DNA from: Sneathiella marina
GTDB taxonomy: Bacteria > Pseudomonadota > Alphaproteobacteria > Sneathiellales > Sneathiellaceae
Assembly: GCF_023746535.1 (NCBI RefSeq)
Contig: NZ_CP098747.1
Location: 1,804,364 to 1,868,363, forward strand
Direction of reading: 5' to 3'
DNA length: 64,000 bases
Shown: piece by piece, positions 51,431-60,829 of the stretch
How positions within the stretch are numbered: position 1 is the first letter of the stretch
Layout: each line of letters opens with the position of its first letter
Program-made: the position numbers and the translations under genes
Notes under the pieces: generated by a model
The model's database searches: none
Seen by the model: only the letters and a program-made list of their open reading frames with translations
What the model was told of the DNA's origin: nothing

Positions 51431-51464
51431 TTTTCTATTTAACCAACATTACTAAGGAATTGAG

Positions 51465-52931
51465 ATGGCTAGCACAACGAACTTACCACTATTCATTGGC
51501 GGCAAAGCTTGTAAGGCAATTTCTAGAAAAAAATTCGAAAATATAAATCCGGCATCCGGGAAGAAAATTTGCGACGTTGAACAAGCCGGCAGACGTGACA
51601 TCGAAAAGGCTGTTGTCGCAGCGAGGAAGGGATTTGCTGTCTGGTCGGCCATGAGTGGTACGGAACGCGGGCGTATCTTGATAAAAGCTGCTCAAATCCT
51701 TCGTGAGCGCCGTAAAGAGCTGGCAGAAATTGAAGTCAGGGACACAGGTAAGCCTATTTCTGAAGCTTTGGTTGTCGATATCGATAGCGGGGCAGATGCT
51801 TTGGAATTTTTCGGTGGTCTGGCGGCGGATATCAAGGGCGATCACCATGATTTGGGCGAGAGTGCCTTCGCCTATACCCGTCGGGAACCTTTGGGGATAT
51901 GTGCAGGTATCGGTGCGTGGAATTATCCTATGCAAATTGCCTGCTGGAAGACCGCACCTGCCTTGGCCTGTGGCAATTCAATGATATTTAAGCCTTCTGA
52001 AATGACTCCCACAAATGCGTTTATGCTTGCAGGCATATTGAAACAAGCGGGGTTGCCGGATGGTGTTTACAATGTTGTTCATGGCATGGGCGAAACGGGT
52101 CATTTTCTCGCCAGCCACCCGGACATAGATAAAATCTCGTTCACTGGATCCGTGCCGACAGGCAAGCTGGTTTTGAAGGATGCAGCTGAAACGGTCAAAT
52201 ATGTGACCATGGAATTAGGCGGAAAATCACCTCTTATTATATTTGATGACAGCCAACTTGATAATGCAGTTTCGGCAGCAATGAATGCCAATTTTTATAC
52301 TCAGGGTGAGGTCTGTTCTAATGGAACGAGAGTGTATGTCCATGAAGACATCCATGACGATTTTATAGAAGCGTTGAAAGAACGAACTGAGGCCATGGTA
52401 ATCGGCGATCCTATGAGTGCGAAGACGCATATAGGGTCGCTTATTAATAAATCCCACCTGGAGAAAGTTCTGGAATATGTTCGATTGGGCATCGAAGAGG
52501 GTGCGTATCTAGTATCAGGTGGAGAGGAAGTTGCCGTAAAAAAACTTTCCGGCGGTAGCTTTATGTCTCCCGCAATTTTTACCGCTTGCCAGGATGATAT
52601 GCGGATTTGCCGGGAAGAAATATTTGGTCCGGTCATGTCGGTGATGAGTTTTCGGGAAGAGGAAGAAGTTATTAACCGCGCAAATGATACCGAATTAGGT
52701 TTGTCCGCAGGTGTTTTTACTCAGAATTTGGCGCGGGCACATCGCGTCGTCGCGAAGTTAAGGGCAGGGACATGCTGGATCAATAACTATAATTTGACAC
52801 CCATCGGTGTTCCATTTGGTGGCTATAAGCAGTCCGGTATTGGCCGTGAAAACGCCGCAGGAGCTATCGAGCATTTTACCCAGGTAAAAAGTGTCTATGT
52901 AGAACTTGGCGATGTGGAGTGCGATTACTGA
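51465..52931 (+). CDS. betB: Betaine aldehyde dehydrogenase
   Basis: A 488-residue NAD(P)+-dependent aldehyde dehydrogenase that makes the compatible solute glycine betaine. The catalytic Cys284 lies in TQGEVCSNGTRVYV, the general base Glu250 is in MELGGKSPL, and the cofactor loop FTGSVPTGKLVLKDAA is present. The SNGTRV context after the Cys is characteristic of BetB. It pairs with betA just upstream. No betI regulator or BetT-type choline transporter is seen in the window. Confidence 0.95.
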   Translation: MASTTNLPLFIGGKACKAISRKKFENINPASGKKICDVEQAGRRDIEKAVVAARKGFAVWSAMSGTERGRILIKAAQILRERRKELAEIEVRDTGKPISEALVVDIDSGADALEFFGGLAADIKGDHHDLGESAFAYTRREPLGICAGIGAWNYPMQIACWKTAPALACGNSMIFKPSEMTPTNAFMLAGILKQAGLPDGVYNVVHGMGETGHFLASHPDIDKISFTGSVPTGKLVLKDAAETVKYVTMELGGKSPLIIFDDSQLDNAVSAAMNANFYTQGEVCSNGTRVYVHEDIHDDFIEALKERTEAMVIGDPMSAKTHIGSLINKSHLEKVLEYVRLGIEEGAYLVSGGEEVAVKKLSGGSFMSPAIFTACQDDMRICREEIFGPVMSVMSFREEEEVINRANDTELGLSAGVFTQNLARAHRVVAKLRAGTCWINNYNLTPIGVPFGGYKQSGIGRENAAGAIEHFTQVKSVYVELGDVECDY

Positions 52932-53060
52932 TCTAAATTCACGTTAAAAATGCAGATTGTTTCCAACTGGTCGGGCCGGACATTATTTTGAGATGTTGAC
53001 ATCCATGGATATTCTGCGCCAATAGGGGAAACCAAGAACCAATCTGAGACATTCTCCCCG

Positions 53061-53963
53061 ATGGAAGCCTGGATACCAATTACAATTTTTGCTGCGTTCT
53101 TTCAAAATGTCAGAACAGCAATGCAAAAGTATCTTAAGGATCGTTTGAGTACGGGCGGGGCGACTTATGTCCGGTTTATATTCGGCGCACCATTTGCCCT
53201 CCTTTACATCCTCGGTCTTGACCATTTTACAGACTTATCCATTCCGTCACCGAATATTGAATTTGGCATGTTTGCTGTCGTCGGTGGATTGGCTCAGATT
53301 CTGGCTACAGCTCTTCTGGTTTCGTTGTTTAGCTTGAAGAATTTTGCGGTCGGAACGACCTATTCAAAGACAGAAACCGTGCAAGCAGCAATTTTCGGCA
53401 TCGTAATCCTGGGGGAAAGTTTGGGATATGGCGCTAGCTTGGCAATTGTAATCAGCTTCGTTGGTATCCTTCTCATTTCAATGTCGAGCAGTTCATTCGG
53501 GTTTCGTGAATTTTTGACAGGCTGGACCAGTAAGGCGGCAGCTTATGGCTTGTTGTCTGGCGCTTTTTTCGGTATTTCGGCAGTATCATATCGCGCCGCC
53601 GCACTTGCGCTTGGTGGCGAGGGCGCCATTGTACAAGCCGCCTTTACGCTCGTATGTGTTCTTTTCTTTCAAACGGCTGTTATGACCGTTTATCTACCAA
53701 TTCGAGAGCCCGGACAAATCGTCAAAGTGATGAAAGCTTGGCGTGTCGCCATATTTGTCGGTTTAACCGGTATGCTTGGGTCGGTCGGTTGGTTTACTGC
53801 GATGACATTACAAAATGCCGCGTATGTTCGCGCTTTGGGCCAAATTGAACTGGTTTTCACTTTTTTGGTTTCATATTTCTATTTCAAGGAAAAAACAAAC
53901 AAGATCGAAGCGACCGGTATTTCGCTGATTATATTGGGTATTCTTGTCCTGCTGCTTGATTAA
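53061..53963 (+). CDS. DMT/EamA family transporter
   Basis: A 300-residue permease with about ten hydrophobic helices in two EamA halves. The second half begins near residue 150, and the C-terminal GQIELVFTFLVSYFYFKEKTNKIEATGISLIILGILVLLL is the typical DMT ending. Members export metabolites or amino acids; cargo is unknown here. The ATG at 53061 has no strong ribosome site. It stands alone between betB and the ArgE-like gene, on the same strand. Confidence 0.87.
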   Translation: MEAWIPITIFAAFFQNVRTAMQKYLKDRLSTGGATYVRFIFGAPFALLYILGLDHFTDLSIPSPNIEFGMFAVVGGLAQILATALLVSLFSLKNFAVGTTYSKTETVQAAIFGIVILGESLGYGASLAIVISFVGILLISMSSSSFGFREFLTGWTSKAAAYGLLSGAFFGISAVSYRAAALALGGEGAIVQAAFTLVCVLFFQTAVMTVYLPIREPGQIVKVMKAWRVAIFVGLTGMLGSVGWFTAMTLQNAAYVRALGQIELVFTFLVSYFYFKEKTNKIEATGISLIILGILVLLLD

Positions 53964-54079
53964 CTCCGGTCTCACAATAACCTCCTATGCGAAGTTAAAA
54001 TCAGGGCTATCTCTTTGTGAAAAGCTGGTATATGGTTCCGAATATAAGTGGACGTCAAACAATATTGGGGGAGTAATAC

Positions 54080-55240
54080 GTGACGCCAACCTATTCTGCG
54101 ATTGAGATGATTGAAAAGCTTGTATCCTTCGATACAGTTTCGCGAAACTCCAACCTGGGTCTGATCGATTTTGTCGCGGATTACCTCGCAGAGCATGGTG
54201 TTGAATCTGAAAAGGTATTTGACGAGACGGGGCAAAAGGCCAATCTATATGCGACTGTAGGGCCGAATATTGAAGGTGGCGTAGTCCTGTCCGGGCATAC
54301 AGATGTCGTTCCGGTCGATGGCCAGCCCTGGGATACCGACCCCTTTACCATTGTTGAAAAAGACGGAAAGCTTTACGGGCGCGGGACGTCTGACATGAAA
54401 AGCTTTTCTGCGATCGCATTGTCACTTGTACCCAAAATGCTTGAAAAGCCGTTAACGTCCCCAATCCATTTTGCCTTATCTTATGATGAGGAAGTAGGCT
54501 GCATTGGGGCGCCGTTGATGATTGAACGCATCGCCGAAAATATTCCTGCACCCAGAGCCGTCATTGTCGGGGAACCAACGATGATGAATATCGTCTCGGC
54601 CCATAAGGGAATTATTACATTAAAGACAACTATTACGGGGCGTGAAGCCCATAGTAGCCTGGTTGAAGATGGTGTCAGTGCCGTGATGACTGGCGCAAAA
54701 TTGGTAAGCTTTATTGCTGACATGATGGCCGAAAACAAACAACGTTCCGATCCATCTAGCCCGTTTTCACCAGCTTATACGACAATACATTGTGGGGTAA
54801 TGAACGGCGGCACGGCAGCAAACATTATTTCGCGGCAATGTACTTTCCTCTGGGATATCCGGCACATACCAGAAGATGATCCCATGAGTTTTGTGGACAG
54901 GTTCAACCATTACTGTGAAACAGAGCTATTGCCGGAAATGAGAAAAATTGCCCCCGAAGCAAGCATCGTCACTGAGCTTACATCGACTGTTCCCGCCTTG
55001 CGGCCGGAGGATAATGGTGAAGCGGAAATGCTGTGCAAAGCTATTACGGGGCAAAATGAAGTAAGCGCTGTATCATATGCAGCAGAAGCAGGGCAGTTCC
55101 AGGAAGCGGGTTTCTCTACAGTAATATGTGGACCCGGTTCCATAGGCGTTGCCCATCAACCCAACGAGTATATTGAAATTAGCCAGGTGAAGGCGTCCGA
55201 GCAGTTTATTACCAAGTTAATCGACAGATTAGGCAAGTAA
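54080..55240 (+). CDS. argE: Acetylornithine deacetylase-like M20 peptidase
   Basis: A 386-residue M20 zinc amidohydrolase starting at GTG 54080, with GGGGGAG nine bases upstream. Metal ligands and catalytic residues are visible: SGHTDVVPVDG (His73, Asp75), GRGTSDMKSF (Asp105) and SYDEEVGCIGA (Glu137, Glu138). The dimer domain follows around 180-290 and the C-terminal His region has GPGSIGVAHQPNEYI. The closest match by motif is ArgE of the alphaproteobacterial type, which makes ornithine from N-acetylornithine. Because it precedes a peptide transporter, a dipeptidase or deacylase role on imported substrates is possible. Confidence 0.85.
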   Translation: MTPTYSAIEMIEKLVSFDTVSRNSNLGLIDFVADYLAEHGVESEKVFDETGQKANLYATVGPNIEGGVVLSGHTDVVPVDGQPWDTDPFTIVEKDGKLYGRGTSDMKSFSAIALSLVPKMLEKPLTSPIHFALSYDEEVGCIGAPLMIERIAENIPAPRAVIVGEPTMMNIVSAHKGIITLKTTITGREAHSSLVEDGVSAVMTGAKLVSFIADMMAENKQRSDPSSPFSPAYTTIHCGVMNGGTAANIISRQCTFLWDIRHIPEDDPMSFVDRFNHYCETELLPEMRKIAPEASIVTELTSTVPALRPEDNGEAEMLCKAITGQNEVSAVSYAAEAGQFQEAGFSTVICGPGSIGVAHQPNEYIEISQVKASEQFITKLIDRLGK

Positions 55241-55390
55241 TGAATATGCTTGTAAGCCCATAGACATAGAAAAAACTATTGGTTAGTCTCAATTCCAACG
55301 GCTGCACATGTTTTTAAATGATGTAGCTAAAAACAGCCCTTCTTTGGGCTAGCACACTAACAGGTACTAATTAACTTACAGGGAGTTAAC

Positions 55391-56983
55391 ATGAAATTAC
55401 GTACAGGACTATTGGCCGCGGTGGCTGCTGCCGCAATTGCAGTTGCAGCACCGGTTCAGGCTAAAGAGTTTAAATTTGCATTCCAGGGAGACTTGAGTTC
55501 CTTGGATCCGCATTCACTCAATGAATCATTCTTGCTCGGCACACTTGGCAATATTTATGAAGGATTGGTCCTTTATGATGAGAATATGCAGGTGATACCG
55601 GGATTGGCAGAATCCTGGAAAACGGTAAATCCAACGACATGGGAATTTAAACTCCGTAAGGGTGTCAAGTTTCACGGTGGACAGGATTTCACGGCGGATG
55701 ATGTGATTTTCACCTGGCAGCGGGCTGGAAGCAAAGGGTCTGACCAAAAAACCCGTGCTGGTAAAATTAAAAATATCACGAAAGTTGATGATTATACGAT
55801 ACTTGTAGAAACGCCAGCACCTAATCCGATTTTGGTGCGGGATTTGAATTTCCTTTACATCATGGATAAAGAATGGTCAGAGGCAAACGGTACGACGAAT
55901 GCGACATCTGCAACAGGGGATGACAAAGGAAACTTTGCTAACTTGAATGCAAATGGAACGGGCCCGTTCATGGTAAAAAGCAACCAGGCTGACGTTAAGA
56001 CAGTTATGGTTCGCAATGAGAACTACTGGAAGGATATTCCATCAAACGTAACTCAAATTGACTTTACACCAATTAAGGAAGCTGCAACACGTGTGGCGGC
56101 TTTGGTGTCGGGCGAGTTGGATCTGGTTTATCCGGTTCCCGTGCAGGATTGGCAGCGTTTGGAAGAATCTGATGGTGTAAAACCATTGGCAGGACCAGAA
56201 GCCCGGACGATTTTCTTTGGTATGGATCAATCGCGCGATGAGCTTCTTTATTCCAACATCAAGGGTAAAAATCCCTTTAAGGATATCAAGGTTCGTCAGG
56301 CAATGGCCCATGCGTTAAATCTTGATGCAATCAAGCAAAAAGTAATGCGCAATGCAGCTACACCAGCTGGCTTGATGGTTGCACCACAGATCAATGGATT
56401 TAATGAAGCGTTGAACCTTCCATATCCATATGATCCGGAAAAAGCGAAAGCGTTGCTTGCAGAAGCCGGTTATCCGGATGGATTTGAAGTGACAATTGAC
56501 TGCCCGAATAACCGGTATGTCAATGATGAGAAAATCTGTCAGGCCGCAGCGTCAATGTGGGCAAAAGTCGGTGTTAAAGTTAATGTTCTGGCGCAACCAA
56601 AATCCAAATATTTTGGTAAAGTTCTGGAAACCGGTGGATATGATACAAGCTTTTATCTGCTAGGTTGGACACCAGGCACGATGGATAGTGAAAATGTATT
56701 ATCCTCGCTGATCGCATGTCAGAATAAAGAAACCAAACGTGGTCTCTTTAATTTAGGCAACTATTGCAATCCAAAAATTGATGAGCTCTCCGCTGCAGTT
56801 GGCAGTGAGACCGATCAGGATAAGCGGAATGCAATGATTTCTGAGGCATTTGACATCCTCAAGAATGAATATGGTTATTTGCCAATTCATCAGCAGCCTT
56901 TGTCTTGGGGTGTAAGCGATCGCGTTACTGTGAACCAGCGTGCGGATAACGTACTGGATTACCGCTACGTCGTCGTAAAATAG
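55391..56983 (+). CDS. Peptide ABC transporter substrate-binding protein
   Basis: A 530-residue periplasmic binding protein of the SBP family 5 (DppA/OppA). A Sec signal covers residues 1-24 (cleaved after VQA, before KEF). The family segment WEFKLRKGVKFHGGQDFTADDVIFTWQR is clear, as is KVRQAMAHALNLDAIKQKV. It captures dipeptides or oligopeptides for the permease encoded downstream. A strong hairpin with a T-run lies between it and the permease gene, which would keep this gene more highly expressed than the rest. Related proteins can bind other substrates, such as nickel or opines. Confidence 0.92.
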   Translation: MKLRTGLLAAVAAAAIAVAAPVQAKEFKFAFQGDLSSLDPHSLNESFLLGTLGNIYEGLVLYDENMQVIPGLAESWKTVNPTTWEFKLRKGVKFHGGQDFTADDVIFTWQRAGSKGSDQKTRAGKIKNITKVDDYTILVETPAPNPILVRDLNFLYIMDKEWSEANGTTNATSATGDDKGNFANLNANGTGPFMVKSNQADVKTVMVRNENYWKDIPSNVTQIDFTPIKEAATRVAALVSGELDLVYPVPVQDWQRLEESDGVKPLAGPEARTIFFGMDQSRDELLYSNIKGKNPFKDIKVRQAMAHALNLDAIKQKVMRNAATPAGLMVAPQINGFNEALNLPYPYDPEKAKALLAEAGYPDGFEVTIDCPNNRYVNDEKICQAAASMWAKVGVKVNVLAQPKSKYFGKVLETGGYDTSFYLLGWTPGTMDSENVLSSLIACQNKETKRGLFNLGNYCNPKIDELSAAVGSETDQDKRNAMISEAFDILKNEYGYLPIHQQPLSWGVSDRVTVNQRADNVLDYRYVVVK

Positions 56984-56995
56984 ACCCGCTATATT

Positions 56996-57036
56996 CAAGG
57001 CCTGCTTTTTAAAGAAGCAGGCCTTGTTTCTTTTTT
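56996..57036 (+). terminator. Intra-operon terminator/attenuator
   Basis: CAAGGCCTGCTT (56996-57007) pairs perfectly with AAGCAGGCCTTG (57015-57026) across a 7-base loop, then TTTCTTTTTTG. It lies 13 bases after the binding-protein stop and ends 24 bases before the permease start. Partial read-through would set a high ratio of binding protein to permease, as in other ABC operons. Confidence 0.88.
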
Positions 57037-57059
57037 GTGTCTGTATTTGGTTTTAAAGA

Positions 57060-58037
57060 ATGATTTCATTTGTTTTCAAACGATTGCTGCAGTCAATTGT
57101 CGTAATGCTAACAGTTGCACTGATTGCTTTCTCCATGTTTCGCTATGTCGGTGACCCTGTAAATAACATGGTAGGCCAGGATACGACCGACGAAGAAAGG
57201 GCGGCATTGACAGAGCAGTTGGGATTGAACGATCCATTTATTGTTCAATATGGCCGCTTTGTTCTGAACGCAATTCAGGGTGATTTCGGAACGTCGTATA
57301 AATATCGTCGGCCGGTCAGCGAGCTAATACTTGAAAGATTATCTGCTACGCTGGAGTTATCATTTGTTTCGGCCATATTGGCTCTTGGTATTGGCATTCC
57401 TTGTGGCGTTTATACGGCGCTTCGAAGTAAGGGTGCATTGTCCAGATCTATCATGACGCTATCACTTGTTGGGGTTTCTTTACCAACATTTCTGATAGGC
57501 ATACTTCTTATCTTACTGTTCGGCGTTATCTTGAGATGGCTGCCGACATTTGGGCGGGGTGACGTTGTCGATGTGTTTGGCTGGTGGACAACAGGCTTTC
57601 TGACCATATCAGGCTTAAAATCACTCATTTTACCATCAATTACACTCGCCCTGTTTCAGATGACCTTGATTATGCGTCTTGTTCGGGCAGAAATGCTTGA
57701 AGTGCTGCGCACAGATTTTGTGAAATTCGCGAAAGCTCGCGGACTACCTGACCGGGCTGTCCATTTTAAGCATGCTTTGAAAAATACATTGGTGCCTGTT
57801 ATTACCATTACCGGATTGCAACTCGGCTCTTTGATTGCGTTTGCCATTATTACGGAAAGCGTCTTCCAGTGGCCCGGGATGGGTCTTTTGTTCGTGCAAG
57901 CTATTGCCGATGTGGACATACCGATTATGGCTGCTTACCTCGTCTTGATTGCCTTCTTCTTCGTGGTCATAAATATGGTCGTTGATATTCTTTATTATGC
58001 TGTTGATCCGCGCTTGCGTGCGGATAGCGACAGCTAG
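57060..58037 (+). CDS. Peptide ABC transporter permease (DppB-like)
   Basis: A 325-residue inner-membrane permease. The N-terminal helix FKRLLQSIVVMLTVALIAFSMF is followed by a periplasmic loop with GLNDPFIVQYGRFVLNAIQGDFGTSY, the classic DppB segment, and the coupling EAA motif EVLRTDFVKFAKARGLPDRAVHFKHALKNTLVPVI. Six helices fit the family. It forms a heterodimer channel with the next gene product. The frame begins 34 bases after the end of the internal hairpin stem and ends nine bases before the next start. Confidence 0.94.
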   Translation: MISFVFKRLLQSIVVMLTVALIAFSMFRYVGDPVNNMVGQDTTDEERAALTEQLGLNDPFIVQYGRFVLNAIQGDFGTSYKYRRPVSELILERLSATLELSFVSAILALGIGIPCGVYTALRSKGALSRSIMTLSLVGVSLPTFLIGILLILLFGVILRWLPTFGRGDVVDVFGWWTTGFLTISGLKSLILPSITLALFQMTLIMRLVRAEMLEVLRTDFVKFAKARGLPDRAVHFKHALKNTLVPVITITGLQLGSLIAFAIITESVFQWPGMGLLFVQAIADVDIPIMAAYLVLIAFFFVVINMVVDILYYAVDPRLRADSDS

Positions 58038-58046
58038 GAGAGCTGC

Positions 58047-58976
58047 ATGGAACAAACAATTGAAAAGACACGCCTGCAGCGCTTTTTCAGCAGCGATGTA
58101 TGGTTCAGTTTCAAATCCAATCCAGTTGCGATTACGTCGCTGGTTGTAACAATCTTGATGATACTCGGGGCTGTTTTTGCACCGGTATTATCTCCTCAAG
58201 ATCCCTTTAATCTGGCGGCCATCGACATTATGGATGCAAGCATGCCGCCGGCCTGGAATGAATATGGCGATGCGCGGTTCCTGCTTGGTACAGATGATCA
58301 GGGGCGAGGCATTCTCTCGACTATTCTGTATGGAGCCCGTATTTCATTAATTGTTGGATTCTCGTCTGTGATCTTTGCCATGATTGTGGGCATCGCCCTT
58401 GGATTGATCAGTGGATATGTAGGGGGACGAACGGATGCAATTATCATGCGTATCGCCGATATTCAGCTGTCCTTTCCCGCGATCTTGATTGCCCTGCTGA
58501 TTGATGGTGTTGCCCGGGGTGTGGTTCCAAAAGAGATGCATACCGATTTATCTATTTATGTATTGATCTTTGCGATCGGTATTTCGGGGTGGGTGCAATA
58601 TGCGCGGACGGTCCGCGGCTCCACGCTGGTTGAAAAAAACAAGGAATATGTACAAGCAGCTCGCGTGATCGGGATCCGCCCGCTAACGATTTTGCGGCGT
58701 CATGTTCTGCCAAATGTTATGGGGCCGGTGATGGTTATTGCGACAATCCATTTGGCACTTGCCATCATTACGGAGGCGACATTATCGTTTCTGGGGGTTG
58801 GTGTGCCGCCAACAACGCCTTCTCTGGGTACGCTTATTCGTATCGGGAACGAATATCTGTTTTCCGGTGACTGGTGGATCACTATTTTTCCAGGCGCTGC
58901 CCTGGTGATTTTGGTACTTGCTGTTAATCTTTTGGGCGACTGGTTACGTGACGCCCTTAATCCAAAGTTGAGGTAG
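58047..58976 (+). CDS. Peptide ABC transporter permease (DppC-like)
   Basis: A 309-residue permease. The N-terminus has FKSNPVAITSLVVTILMILGAVFAPVLSPQDPF, the loop FLLGTDDQGRGILSTILYGARISLIVGFSS is the DppC hallmark, and the EAA loop is YVQAARVIGIRPLTILRRHVLPNVMGPVMV. Six helices are expected. It pairs with the DppB-like protein and couples to the fused ATPase encoded nine bases downstream. Confidence 0.94.
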   Translation: MEQTIEKTRLQRFFSSDVWFSFKSNPVAITSLVVTILMILGAVFAPVLSPQDPFNLAAIDIMDASMPPAWNEYGDARFLLGTDDQGRGILSTILYGARISLIVGFSSVIFAMIVGIALGLISGYVGGRTDAIIMRIADIQLSFPAILIALLIDGVARGVVPKEMHTDLSIYVLIFAIGISGWVQYARTVRGSTLVEKNKEYVQAARVIGIRPLTILRRHVLPNVMGPVMVIATIHLALAIITEATLSFLGVGVPPTTPSLGTLIRIGNEYLFSGDWWITIFPGAALVILVLAVNLLGDWLRDALNPKLR

Positions 58977-58985
58977 GAGGCGAGT

Positions 58986-60713
58986 ATGGACCTACTTAAT
59001 ATCAATAACCTCCGGATCGAATTCCCCAGCCGACATGGAACGGTCGTTGCGGTGGATAATGTTTCATTGACGGTTCAGCCGGGTGAAGTATTGGGTGTGG
59101 TTGGTGAATCCGGTGCAGGTAAGTCAACGATCGGTAATGCCGTTATTGGTCTGTTGGAGCCACCGGGTGAAATGACCGAAGGTCATGTGCTTTTAAAAAC
59201 GGAGCAGATCGATACATTATCCCAGGAAGATAAACGAAAAATTCGTGGTCGCCGCATTGGGATGATATTTCAGGATCCGCTAACATCGCTTGATCCGCTG
59301 CAAACGGTTGAACAGCAACTGGTGGAAACCATTGAGTTGCATTTGAAGCTTGGTGAGAAGAAATCTCAGGAACGTGCCGTAGATTTACTGCGCCAGGTTG
59401 GTATTCCTGAACCAGAAATGCGGATTAAAAACTTTCCGCATCAGTTCTCCGGAGGCATGCGCCAACGCGTTGTTATTGCACTTGCATTATGCGCCGAGCC
59501 GGAAGTAATTATTGCGGACGAACCGACAACGGCGCTTGATGTTTCTATCCAGGCGCAAATCCTGGAGTTAATGCGCCGCTTATGTAAAGACAAACAAGTC
59601 GGCATGCTGATTATTACCCATGATATGGGGGTCATAGCGGATATCACGGATCGCGTGGCCGTCATGTATCACGGTAAATTGGTAGAAGAAGGGACGACGG
59701 CCAAAATTCTTGGAGATCCCGATCATCCTTATACCAGAAGCCTGATTAGTGCTGTACCACGCCCGGATATTCGCCTGAAAAGATTCCCGATGGTCAATTA
59801 TATTGAGGAAGAGGGGGAGCGAACCAAAGACCTTGATCTTTCAACACATTGGCTTGGGAAAGTAAGGGATTTTGACGATGTGGACGGTCCTCTGTTGAGC
59901 CTGAAAAATCTGGTTATGACATTTGTTACCAAACCTGCGTTGCTAAAGCGTAATCGCGTCATGTTTAATGCCGTGGATGACGTGTCCTTCGACATTGAAC
60001 AAGGTGAAGTTTTTGGGCTGGTCGGGGAAAGTGGAAGTGGAAAGTCCACGGTAGCGCGCATGGTGTGTAGTCTCTATACACCAGCGGCGGGCGAAGTGAA
60101 TTTTGCGGGAACGGATTTAACGAAAATTAGGTCAGCGGATCAGTTGGATTACTTCCGCAGACAAATGCAGATGATCTTTCAGGATCCTTTCTCATCCTTG
60201 AACGGCCGTATGCGCGTTATGGATATCGTCGCGGAGCCAATAAGATTCCATAAATTGGCGTCCAACAACCGGGAGGTCGAACAAATTGTAACCGATTTGC
60301 TCGACCATGTGGGTTTAGGGGCGCAAGCGGCAGTCCGATTCCCCCATGAATTTTCAGGTGGTCAAAGGCAACGAATTTCAATCGCCAGGGCACTCGCAAC
60401 ACGCCCCCGTTTTTTGGTATGTGACGAACCCACGTCAGCATTGGACGTATCTATTCAGGCGCAAATTTTGAATCTTCTCAAAGATTTGCAGGAAGAATTA
60501 GGCCTGACGATGCTGTTCATTAGTCATGATCTACCCGTAATTCGTCAGATGTGTGACCGCGTTGGCGTCATGAAAATGGGAAAGCTGGTTGAGGTCTCGG
60601 CGACGGAAACTCTGTTTGAGAACCCGAAGGCGAAATATACGCGCGAACTGCTCGACTTGATGCCGAGACTGGATAAATTGTCCCACAAGGGCCTCGAGCT
60701 TGAAGAAGCATAA
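58986..60713 (+). CDS. Fused peptide ABC transporter ATP-binding protein (DppD-DppF type)
   Basis: A 575-residue protein with two complete ABC domains in tandem, so one gene replaces dppD and dppF, as in GsiA and YejF. Domain 1: Walker A GESGAGKST (40-48) and signature QFSGGMRQRV near 155. Domain 2: Walker A GESGSGKST near 347-355 and signature EFSGGQRQRI near 458. The oligopeptide-type C-terminal extension of domain 1 (DHPYTRSLISAVPRPD) is present. It completes the transporter encoded from 55391. A convergent gene follows after 116 bases. Confidence 0.94.
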   Translation: MDLLNINNLRIEFPSRHGTVVAVDNVSLTVQPGEVLGVVGESGAGKSTIGNAVIGLLEPPGEMTEGHVLLKTEQIDTLSQEDKRKIRGRRIGMIFQDPLTSLDPLQTVEQQLVETIELHLKLGEKKSQERAVDLLRQVGIPEPEMRIKNFPHQFSGGMRQRVVIALALCAEPEVIIADEPTTALDVSIQAQILELMRRLCKDKQVGMLIITHDMGVIADITDRVAVMYHGKLVEEGTTAKILGDPDHPYTRSLISAVPRPDIRLKRFPMVNYIEEEGERTKDLDLSTHWLGKVRDFDDVDGPLLSLKNLVMTFVTKPALLKRNRVMFNAVDDVSFDIEQGEVFGLVGESGSGKSTVARMVCSLYTPAAGEVNFAGTDLTKIRSADQLDYFRRQMQMIFQDPFSSLNGRMRVMDIVAEPIRFHKLASNNREVEQIVTDLLDHVGLGAQAAVRFPHEFSGGQRQRISIARALATRPRFLVCDEPTSALDVSIQAQILNLLKDLQEELGLTMLFISHDLPVIRQMCDRVGVMKMGKLVEVSATETLFENPKAKYTRELLDLMPRLDKLSHKGLELEEA

Positions 60714-60829
60714 GGCACGCGTTTAAAAACATTTAAAAAAAGCACGGAAAAACTCAATTTCCGGAAGCGTTATAGGAGTAGTTGTTACAGTAATATTGGT
60801 AAGAACTACTCCTAGTATGATCTCGTCAG
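60714..60829. terminator. Hairpins between convergent genes
   Basis: Two hairpins occupy this gap. TAGGAGTAGTT (60773-60783) pairs with AACTACTCCTA (60804-60814), 11 perfect pairs with a 20-base loop and no T-run. Further left, CGGAAA/TTTCCG (60745-60763) is followed on the minus strand by TGC and seven T residues, a plausible rho-independent terminator for the peptidase gene. Confidence 0.6.
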
